A stretch of DNA of 5,393 bases from the NCBI GenBank assembly GCA_903889815.1, contig CAISYX010000008.1, positions 1-5,393 on the forward strand, in the 5' to 3' direction. This DNA comes from an uncultured Gammaproteobacteria bacterium. Lineage in GTDB: Bacteria; Pseudomonadota; Gammaproteobacteria; Pseudomonadales; Pseudohongiellaceae. Of this stretch, positions 1 through 5,393 are shown piece by piece (the stretch's first letter is position 1; every line of letters starts with the position of its first letter). The position numbers and the translations under genes were made by a program. The notes beneath the pieces are model-generated. The model saw only the letters and a list, made by a program, of their open reading frames with translations, did no database searches and was not told the DNA's origin.

Positions 1-1747
1 CATCGTAGTAGTTGGCTTGCAGCGTGAATCTCCAGTCACCCAGCGTGTGGTTCGCGCGGAAGCCCGTGCTGATCGTGCTGCGGATGTTGGTCGTCTCTGT
101 CAGCGCATAGCGTGCTGTCAGCTTGCCATTGGTGGTGCCGCCGAAGGTGTTGTAGAAGTCTTCGTAGCGGATCGCAGCGCCCAGCAGCAACTGCTCGGTG
201 ACGTCCACTTCGAGGTCAGCATAGATCGCCCAGTTCTTGCGGTCCCAGGTACCCTGCTGGTCCGGACCGAAACCCTGGAAGCCGTCAGAGCCAACGCCTG
301 CACCGAAATCAGCGAATTCACCGATTCGGTAGGAATCCTGGTCCTCGGAGCCGACCTTGAAGATCTCGCGACGCCATTCCAGACCGTAGGCCACGTTCAA
401 AGGAGAGTACAGACCCACGTCGAAGGGCTTGGACAGGTCGAGGTTGATGTTGTTCTCGATTGTCGTGTAGATGCCCGGCTCGAAGCTGGTGGGAGAGTTC
501 GGTCCCATGGAGGGGTTGGTCGTGTTAGAGAGGAGGTAAGTCATCTCGGAGAACCCATTGCCCAGGCTCAGGTCGTACGTCGTGCCATCGTTCAGCTCGC
601 CACGCACGCCTGTCACGTTGGACATGTCGGTGTTCTTGCCGCCAAAGTCCGGGGTGTAGCCCCCTGGGAACAATTCCAGGAACGTGAAGCATGTGGGATC
701 AGCCAGGCCAGCATTGCGGGCTGCGACTGAGCTGGTCACTTTGGTGGTGGTATTCACGCCGCGCGGAATGGTTGGGCAGGTGGTACCAGTGCCGGGTGTC
801 TGATCGAAGAACAGCTGGTTGGCGCCTTTGGTGAACACACCACCGCGGTTTTCCGGGTTGCGGTAGAAGAAGCCGAGTTCCACTTCTTTCTCGCTGTAGC
901 CAGAGAAGGAGTAGAGCTCCTGGTCGCCGCCCAGGTCCATGCCGATATTGGCAAACAGGTTGGTGATTTCGGTGTCTGGCAGGCCTTGGTGCTGTGCGTT
1001 CACACGCACGGCATTGTTGCCGTTGTTGATCAACGTCTGCGCGTCGCCGCGCTGAATGCTGCGGTCGCTGCGCTTCTGGTTGGTCATGTCCATGCTCAGG
1101 CTGGCAAAGCCATTGGCGCCCAGCGGCAAGCCAAGGTTGGCAGCAACGTAGTTGAGCTGGCCGTCATTGGTTTCGGTCAGGATGCCAGTTTTGGTTTCGA
1201 CAGACAGGCCTTCTGTATTTTCCTTCAGCTGGAAGTTGATCACGCCCGCGATGGCATCGGAGCCGTACTGGGCGGCGGCGCCGTCACGCAGCACTTCTAC
1301 CTGACGCAGTGCGATCGGAGGAATCTGGGAAACGTCTGCGAAGTGCGTGCCCTGACGGCCGAACTGCACAGCGGCGGAACGGTGACGACGCTTGCCGTTC
1401 ACCAGCACCAGCGTGTCGTCTGCAGGCAGGCCGCGCAGGGTTGCAGGGCGCACCAGGCTGCTGGAGTCGTTGATATCCTGAACGTCCACGTTGAACGTGG
1501 GCACCAGGTTGCGCAACAGGTCATTCATGTCTGCGGTGCCCTGGTCCTGGAAGTCGGAGGCAGAGAACACGTCTACGGGTGCAGCGGAGTCAAGCGCCGT
1601 GCGCGGTGCGCGACGTGAGCCGATGATGACTACTTCTTCGATTTCTTCAGCCGCTGGCGCCTGGGCCATGGCGACCGGTGCAGTCGCTGCCACGGAGCCC
1701 AGCAGGGCGGCAACCGACGACAGCGTCAGCAGATTTGATATTTTCAT
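1..1747 (-). CDS. TonB-dependent outer-membrane receptor, N-terminal part (C-terminus outside window)
   Basis: This protein imports a ligand across the outer membrane using energy passed on by TonB-ExbBD. The 582 visible residues start at an ATG (1745-1747) with an AAGGGA ribosome site ending 9 nt upstream. Residues 1-28 form a signal peptide ending in AMA. A TonB-box-like stretch EEVVIIGS follows (37-44). The plug covers about 55-165, with DMNDLLRNLVPTFNV (73-87), RPATLRGL (100-107), VNGKRRHR (116-123) and VEVLRDGAAAQYGSD (150-164). Barrel strands follow. Two cysteines at 324 and 353 may pair in an extracellular loop. One oddity is that the usual mid-barrel STGFRAP motif reads STGFRA (560-565) and then goes straight to NHTLGDWRFTLQANYYD, which resembles a C-terminal barrel strand, so about 200 residues may be missing. 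It lies downstream of the regulator on the same strand but has its own promoter. The family is certain; the substrate is unknown. Confidence 0.95.
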   Translation of the reverse strand, partial: MKISNLLTLSSVAALLGSVAATAPVAMAQAPAAEEIEEVVIIGSRRAPRTALDSAAPVDVFSASDFQDQGTADMNDLLRNLVPTFNVDVQDINDSSSLVRPATLRGLPADDTLVLVNGKRRHRSAAVQFGRQGTHFADVSQIPPIALRQVEVLRDGAAAQYGSDAIAGVINFQLKENTEGLSVETKTGILTETNDGQLNYVAANLGLPLGANGFASLSMDMTNQKRSDRSIQRGDAQTLINNGNNAVRVNAQHQGLPDTEITNLFANIGMDLGGDQELYSFSGYSEKEVELGFFYRNPENRGGVFTKGANQLFFDQTPGTGTTCPTIPRGVNTTTKVTSSVAARNAGLADPTCFTFLELFPGGYTPDFGGKNTDMSNVTGVRGELNDGTTYDLSLGNGFSEMTYLLSNTTNPSMGPNSPTSFEPGIYTTIENNINLDLSKPFDVGLYSPLNVAYGLEWRREIFKVGSEDQDSYRIGEFADFGAGVGSDGFQGFGPDQQGTWDRKNWAIYADLEVDVTEQLLLGAAIRYEDFYNTFGGTTNGKLTARYALTETTNIRSTISTGFRANHTLGDWRFTLQANYYD

Positions 1748-1843
1748 AGTGTCTTATCCCTTTTCATTCGTTTCTTTGGTTGCGAAAGAGAGACCGGATT
1801 CCGTGTACTGTGGGTATAGGAGCCCGACCTTGATAGCCTCCCG

Positions 1844-1849
1844 ATTATC
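1844..1849 (-). promoter_or_regulatory. Predicted -10 box of the receptor promoter
   Basis: Read on the minus strand the hexamer is GATAAT, five of six matches to the sigma-70 consensus. It lies exactly 15 bp downstream of the shared 34-bp element, the same spacing as the AATAAT hexamer upstream of the oxidase gene. The implied transcript start is near 1837, giving a leader of about 90 nt before the receptor ATG. No good TTGACA-like -35 is present; the GGAGGACTTT end of the element occupies that position, as expected for an activator-dependent promoter. Confidence 0.55.
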
Positions 1850-1864
1850 TGCACTGACCTCCCC

Positions 1865-1898
1865 AAAGTCCTCCTAAAAACATTCTGAATACCTCCTA
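1865..1898 (-). promoter_or_regulatory. Shared 34-bp operator-like element, receptor copy
   Basis: On the minus strand it reads TAGGAGGTATTCAGAA, then TG, then TTTTTAGGAGGACTTT. It matches the element upstream of the oxidase gene (4244-4277) at 30 of 34 positions; the differences fall in the spacer and in one base before the second GGAGG. The two GGAGG cores start 22 bp apart, about two helical turns, around a small TTC-A-GAA palindrome. Such same-face direct repeats suit a winged-helix regulator of the OmpR/CadC type. The element ends 117 nt before the receptor ATG. The likely binder is the regulator encoded at 2016-4136, by inference from position only. Confidence 0.75.
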
Positions 1899-2015
1899 GA
1901 ACTGTTCGGGTATTGAATTCATTGGGAATTTCGAGAATTGATCCGGGGCCGGAGCGTGATTGCCAGCAGGGCTGATACGGGGCGGGCGTGCAAGGTGTCG
2001 CGATGTACGGATGAG

Positions 2016-4136
2016 TCAGTCAAGGACGCTTTGGTGTTGCATTCCCTCGAGTTTTCGGGATTCCAGCTCTGCCCAGTCTTCGGGTGTCCAGAGGTTGTTG
2101 CGGGACATGAAGGTGCCGGAAGCATAGGCGCTTTTGGCGCTTTCACTCAGGCTGATCCCTGTCACGCGTTCCATCGCAATGATCCCTTCCATGAGGCGGC
2201 GCTGCCAGCTGATGCCAAAATCAAGCTCTTCAAGGACCGCTTGGTAGCGGGGATCTTCCAGCACGGCATCCGGGAAAAATTTCTCAGTGGCATGGGTGAC
2301 ATTGAACAGTCGGCGTTTCTGCAGCAACGGAATGTTGCGCCAGAATGCCACGCCGGTTTCCACGTCACCCAGCATGAAGCTGAGCGCTCCCTTGGTGAAA
2401 TTGAAGTCTTCGCCAGCACTCAAGATTGCCTCATAGGCTGCATTGCCCAAGACGATTTCGCCACTGAGAAAGCCGATCACCGCCTCACTGTAATGCGCCA
2501 GAATGCCGTCCTTGTCGACGTCACGCTGGCGGGTCAGAAACATCTCGGCCTGACGGAAATCGCCGGCCAGAGCGAGATTGGTTGCAACAGAGCCCAGGAA
2601 GCCAACATGGTACGGGCGTTCCTGCAGCTGTCCCTTGGCGGACAGCAGCATGGCGCGGGGCGCTTGAATATTGCTGCGGTAGCTCCACACTTCGTCCGGT
2701 GAAATCTCGAACGGGCCGACTTCATTCGCCTTGTCCAGGAATTGCGAGGCTTCGTCATAAAGGCGGGCGCCGATCAGAAACAGGGCGTAATGGGCCATGG
2801 CATAGTCGGGCGGGCTGCCGGAGAGAATCTGTTCGCGCAACTGCGCTTCCTGCTGCACCTGACTGGTGCCGCTCATGCGCAGCTTGATCTCGTTGATTGA
2901 ATGGAGCGCTTCGCTGTTCGGGGCGATACGGGCGACTTCGCGATGGATGCTGCTGATCAGCTCGCTCAAGTCCTGAATGCGCTGGCTGCCGCTGTACACC
3001 GCCATGTTGTTGGCCGCCGTGGCCACGCCATGATAGGCGTTGACGAACCCTGGGTCGGCCTCTAGTGCCGACATGTAATAGTCGATGGCGCGCTGGAAAT
3101 CGTCCGGACTGAATTGGTTGTAGTAGAACTCACCCCGCAGAAATCGCTCATAGGCGATGGCGTTGGTGGTGCCCCAGTCCAGCATCTGCTCCCGCTCTGT
3201 CTCGTCGAGGTGCACGCTGAGTGCACTGACCACGCTGGAAACGATTTGATCCTGCAAGCCAAAAAGATCTTCTATTGGCAGGTCGAACTGCTCGGAATAC
3301 TGGTGAACACCGTCACTGGCGCGGGTCAGTTGCACGGTGACCCGCATGCGCCCTTCTGCCGTCTGCACGCTGCCATGCAGCACGTGGTCCGCATTGAGGT
3401 CCCTGCCGCGGTCGGCCGCTAGCTCGGCGCCCCGGCCTTCTTCGTCATCGACCAGACCAAGGGAAGGAGAAAGCACTTCCATGTGACTGAGTTTCGACAG
3501 ACCGTCTACAAGCGATTCTCGCAGTCCGTCTGTCAGAAACTGGTTCTCGGTATTCAGGCCGCGATTGATGAAGGGCAGCACTGCGAGGCGGACAACTTCG
3601 TCCTTGTCACTGACAACCTCGCTGCCCGGCCAGAACACCAGAGTCAGCAAGACACAGGCTGCGGCGATGCCTGCAGCCAGGCGCCTGTCCACCAGTGCGC
3701 TGAAGAATGGGGGCCGGCGCGGACCCGAAGGCGACAGGAGAGTGGCGCTGGTGTCCGTGGCAGGAACCTGCGGGCGAATGACTTCCGCAATCAGCGAGTA
3801 GCCGCGTTTCGGGATTGTGCGGATGAAGCTGGGATTGTGTGCATCGTCGCCGAGGGCACTGCGCAGTTCGGCAATCGCCTTGTGAACGGCATGATCGGAT
3901 GGGAAGGTGCCCTGCCAGAATCGAGTCAGGAGCTCTTCGTGGCTGATGACATTGCCGGGACTCTGCGCCAGGCAGTCAAGCACGTCCATGCTTCGAGGGG
4001 TAACTTTCACCGCGATATCGCCCTGAGTCAGGGTGCATGTCGTCAGCGATACTTCCCAATCGCCAATCCTGTACTTGTGGAGTATGTCGGATGCCACGGC
4101 TTGATCGTTCGTGAGTGGGCGGACAGGATCCGTCAT
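2016..4136 (-). CDS. CadC-like membrane-anchored winged-helix regulator with TolB-like and TPR periplasmic region
   Basis: This is a 706-residue one-component regulator that would bind DNA in the cytoplasm and sense in the periplasm. Residues about 22-119 form an OmpR/CadC-type winged helix: YRIGDWEV opens it, the DHAVHKAIAELRSALGDD region (81-98) contains the probable recognition helix, and PKRGYSLIAEV (109-119) is the wing hairpin. A proline/serine-rich linker leads to one membrane helix, LAAGIAAACVLLTLVFW (153-169). Next comes a TolB-like region (about 179-286) with RLAVLPF, FLTDGLRESLVDGL and HGSVQ. TPR-like helical repeats follow from about 326, the clearest being RAIDYYMSALEADPGFVNAY, and the end has the family-typical FFPDAVLEDPRYQAVLEEL. 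I chose the ATG at 4134-4136; the frame stays open to a TTG at 4211, but a promoter-like sequence at 4165-4193 lies between them. The chosen ATG lacks a clear Shine-Dalgarno site. It is divergent from the oxidase gene and upstream of the receptor, so it probably controls both. Confidence 0.93.
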   Translation of the reverse strand: MTDPVRPLTNDQAVASDILHKYRIGDWEVSLTTCTLTQGDIAVKVTPRSMDVLDCLAQSPGNVISHEELLTRFWQGTFPSDHAVHKAIAELRSALGDDAHNPSFIRTIPKRGYSLIAEVIRPQVPATDTSATLLSPSGPRRPPFFSALVDRRLAAGIAAACVLLTLVFWPGSEVVSDKDEVVRLAVLPFINRGLNTENQFLTDGLRESLVDGLSKLSHMEVLSPSLGLVDDEEGRGAELAADRGRDLNADHVLHGSVQTAEGRMRVTVQLTRASDGVHQYSEQFDLPIEDLFGLQDQIVSSVVSALSVHLDETEREQMLDWGTTNAIAYERFLRGEFYYNQFSPDDFQRAIDYYMSALEADPGFVNAYHGVATAANNMAVYSGSQRIQDLSELISSIHREVARIAPNSEALHSINEIKLRMSGTSQVQQEAQLREQILSGSPPDYAMAHYALFLIGARLYDEASQFLDKANEVGPFEISPDEVWSYRSNIQAPRAMLLSAKGQLQERPYHVGFLGSVATNLALAGDFRQAEMFLTRQRDVDKDGILAHYSEAVIGFLSGEIVLGNAAYEAILSAGEDFNFTKGALSFMLGDVETGVAFWRNIPLLQKRRLFNVTHATEKFFPDAVLEDPRYQAVLEELDFGISWQRRLMEGIIAMERVTGISLSESAKSAYASGTFMSRNNLWTPEDWAELESRKLEGMQHQSVLD

Positions 4137-4164
4137 TGGAAACGGTATTTGATCAATGGCTCCA

Positions 4165-4193
4165 AGTAGAGCGCACAAATGGTGCAAGGTCAA
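4165..4193 (-). promoter_or_regulatory. Possible sigma-70 promoter of the regulator gene
   Basis: On the minus strand TTGACC (4188-4193) is separated by 17 bp from TCTACT (4165-4170), five and four matches to the -35 and -10 consensus. The implied start near 4158 gives a leader of about 22 nt before the ATG at 4136 and would exclude the more upstream TTG at 4211. The spacer contains a short inverted repeat, GCAC-N5-GTGC (4173-4185), which could be chance. The shared 34-bp element sits about 50 bp upstream, so feedback on this promoter is possible. Confidence 0.35.
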
Positions 4194-4243
4194 GCCGGAC
4201 GCTGGCTGCAATGGGTCGGTGGTGCCCTTGTGCGCAGGGGAAT

Positions 4244-4277
4244 TAGGAGGTTTTCAGAAGCTTTTTGGGAGGACTTT
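4244..4277 (+). promoter_or_regulatory. Shared 34-bp operator-like element, oxidase copy
   Basis: It reads TAGGAGGTTTTCAGAA, then GC, then TTTTTGGGAGGACTTT. It is the second copy of the element at 1865-1898, with the same orientation relative to its gene and the same 22-bp spacing of the GGAGG cores (4246 and 4268). It ends 109 nt before the GTG start chosen for the oxidase, close to the 117 nt seen for the receptor. The flanks do not match (GGGG against CCCC immediately downstream), so conservation is confined to the element and the -10 region. That argues for a binding site rather than a recent duplication. Confidence 0.75.
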
Positions 4278-4292
4278 CCCCATGCGGCCCGG

Positions 4293-4298
4293 AATAAT
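4293..4298 (+). promoter_or_regulatory. Predicted -10 box of the oxidase promoter
   Basis: AATAAT matches the sigma-70 consensus at five of six positions and lies 15 bp after the shared element, exactly as in the receptor promoter. In both cases the hexamer is followed by C. The implied transcript start is near 4305, leaving a leader of about 82 nt before the GTG at 4387. The second GGAGG core of the element falls over the -35 position. Confidence 0.55.
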
Positions 4299-4373
4299 CC
4301 GAACCTGTAAAACCCCCGGTTTCGCGGTCACAATCGCCATGTCATGCCGAGTCATGAGCAGCATTGATTTAAA

Positions 4374-4379
4374 AGAGGA
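4374..4379 (+). promoter_or_regulatory. Ribosome binding site that fixes the oxidase start
   Basis: AGAGGA ends 7 nt before the GTG at 4387-4389. In-frame ATGs at 4339 and 4354 have no comparable site. The GTG start also gives a normal short n-region ahead of the twin-arginine motif. A competing in-frame ATG at 4282 has GGAGG 9 nt upstream, but that GGAGG belongs to the shared 34-bp element. Confidence 0.6.
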
Positions 4380-4386
4380 TCAGCAC

Positions 4387-5393
4387 GTGTCAAATCCAGT
4401 TACCCGACGAGAATTCCTGAATCTGATCGCCGCCACGGGCGGAACTGCCGCAGTCCTCGGTATTACCGGGGCTCTGGGCATGATCCCCAGCAGTGCTGCC
4501 GCTTCTGTTCCTGATCTTCTCCGGTTGAGCAACCAGAATCGCAAAGTCGTCATTCTGGGCGCCGGAATTTCCGGACTCACCGTTGCCTACGAACTCGGCA
4601 AAGCTGGTTATGACTGCACCGTGCTGGAAGGATCTCACCGCGCGGGTGGCCGCATCTTCACCGTGCGCGCCGGTACCCTCATCGACGAGATCGGCAATCC
4701 CCAGTACTGTGAGTGGGACGACGAGCCCCACATGTTCTTCAATGCCGGCGCTGCCCGCATTCCCAGCACCCACAGCAACGTCCTGCATTACTGCAAGGAG
4801 CTGGGTGTCAACCTCGAGCTCTTCATCAACGAAAACAAGATGGCCTGGATACAGGACGACGCGATCATGGGCGGCAAGCCCATTCGCAACGCCGAGTTCA
4901 CCACCAATGTGCGTGGCTTCATGGCCGAGTTGATGTCCAAAGCCATGACAGAACTGGAGCTTGATCAGCCTTTCACCGACGAAGAAGCCGGCCTGGTCAT
5001 GAACATGATCCGTGCCTTCGGCGACCTTGGTCCGGACAACCGCTTCACGGGCAGCACCCGTGCAGGCTATGCCTCCGGCAACTATGTTACGCACACCGTG
5101 CAGAAAGACATGATTGATGTGCGCAATCTGCTGCGGGCCAATGCCACGCGGCAGGTCATCAGTGACAACGAGGGCGAAACCGGCCCGATGCTGATGCAGC
5201 CCACGGGCGGCATGGATCGCATCCCTGCAGGGTTCACCCGTCAGCTGGAAGGCAAGATCAAATCTCGCGCCTTTGTGCTGAGCACCAATCTGACGGACAA
5301 AGGGGTTACCGTCGAGTATCGCCAGGACGGTCAGACCCAGACCATCGAAGCCGACTACTGTTTCAACTGCATCCCCAGCCATTTCATGAGTGG
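4387..5393 (+). CDS. Tat-exported flavin amine / L-amino-acid oxidase, N-terminal part (C-terminus outside window)
   Basis: This is a FAD enzyme of the flavin monoamine oxidase / L-amino-acid oxidase family, expected to deaminate an amine or amino acid with O2, giving an aldehyde or keto acid, ammonia and H2O2. The 335 visible residues begin at GTG. A twin-arginine signal TRREFLNLIAA (6-16) and a hydrophobic stretch to about 39 indicate folded export to the periplasm. The FAD dinucleotide motif is VVILGAGISGL (54-64), with E81 at the ribose-binding position, then AGGR (86-89). NAGAARIPSTHSNV (119-132) matches the family segment that in snake-venom L-amino-acid oxidase carries the carboxylate-binding arginine, so R124 hints at an amino-acid substrate; this alignment is by eye. 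The catalytic C-terminal half lies beyond the window. It is transcribed divergently from the regulator and shares the 34-bp promoter element with the receptor. Family assignment is firm, substrate unknown. Confidence 0.92.
   Translation, partial: MSNPVTRREFLNLIAATGGTAAVLGITGALGMIPSSAAASVPDLLRLSNQNRKVVILGAGISGLTVAYELGKAGYDCTVLEGSHRAGGRIFTVRAGTLIDEIGNPQYCEWDDEPHMFFNAGAARIPSTHSNVLHYCKELGVNLELFINENKMAWIQDDAIMGGKPIRNAEFTTNVRGFMAELMSKAMTELELDQPFTDEEAGLVMNMIRAFGDLGPDNRFTGSTRAGYASGNYVTHTVQKDMIDVRNLLRANATRQVISDNEGETGPMLMQPTGGMDRIPAGFTRQLEGKIKSRAFVLSTNLTDKGVTVEYRQDGQTQTIEADYCFNCIPSHFMS

Noticed and set aside
17..730. Long plus-strand open frame opposite the receptor
   Set aside because: It mirrors the receptor codons, has no recognisable domain and no ribosome site, and the minus strand encodes clear receptor motifs throughout.
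986..1618. Plus-strand open frame of 210 codons
   Set aside because: It lies opposite the receptor plug domain, whose motifs are unmistakable; this frame shows no protein family features.
1940..1952. TCCGG-GG-CCGGA palindrome after the regulator stop as terminator
   Set aside because: The stem is only five pairs with a two-base loop and no U-tract follows on the minus strand.
1938..2702. Plus-strand open frame of 254 codons opposite the regulator C-terminus
   Set aside because: Composition typical of an antisense shadow; the minus-strand TPR-like protein is continuous here.
3483..4169. Plus-strand open frame of 228 codons opposite the winged-helix end
   Set aside because: The opposite strand encodes a clear DNA-binding domain and membrane helix; no motif is seen in this frame.
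4209..4211. TTG as the regulator start, adding 25 residues
   Set aside because: It lies upstream of the promoter-like sequence at 4165-4193, has no good ribosome site, and the added residues are not part of the winged-helix domain.
4310..4322. AAACC-CCC-GGTTT hairpin in the oxidase leader as terminator or riboswitch
   Set aside because: A five-pair stem with a three-base loop and no U-run is too small to support either.
4390..5382. Minus-strand open frame of 330 codons opposite the oxidase
   Set aside because: It is the longest shadow frame in the window, but the plus strand has a Tat signal, FAD motif and family segments.

Overview
The window carries three genes that look like one small nutrient-response locus from a GC-moderate Gammaproteobacterium, probably aquatic. 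That placement is an inference from protein style only: a TonB receptor plug of the VNGKRRHR type, a CadC-like regulator with periplasmic TPRs, and a Tat-exported flavin oxidase. No rRNA, tRNA, CRISPR array, insertion sequence or phage gene was seen.

Layout. Positions 1-1747 (minus strand) hold the N-terminal 582 residues of a TonB-dependent outer-membrane receptor, which runs off the left edge. Positions 2016-4136 (minus) hold a complete 706-residue membrane-anchored transcription regulator: a CadC/OmpR-type winged helix, one membrane segment, a TolB-like region and TPR-like repeats. Positions 4387-5393 (plus) hold the first 335 residues of a Tat-exported flavin amine or L-amino-acid oxidase, which runs off the right edge. 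The stretch 1748-2015 separates regulator and receptor. It contains the receptor promoter (1844-1898), and between 1899 and 2015 I see no gene and no convincing terminator. The stretch 4137-4386 is the divergent control region between regulator and oxidase.

The most notable result is non-coding. A 34-bp element occurs twice, once upstream of the receptor (1865-1898, minus) and once upstream of the oxidase (4244-4277, plus), with 30 of 34 positions identical. Each copy points toward its gene and carries two GGAGG cores exactly 22 bp apart. Each is followed after exactly 15 bp by a -10-like hexamer (GATAAT or AATAAT). This looks like an activator site overlapping the -35 region of two co-regulated promoters. 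The regulator gene lying between them is the obvious candidate to bind it.

Proposed working: the regulator senses a periplasmic signal, switches on the receptor (import across the outer membrane) and the oxidase (oxidative deamination in the periplasm). The substrate cannot be read from the sequence. A second point is that the receptor sequence appears to jump from the mid-barrel motif STGFRA directly to a segment resembling the C-terminal part of the barrel, which suggests an in-frame deletion or an assembly collapse near positions 50-58.
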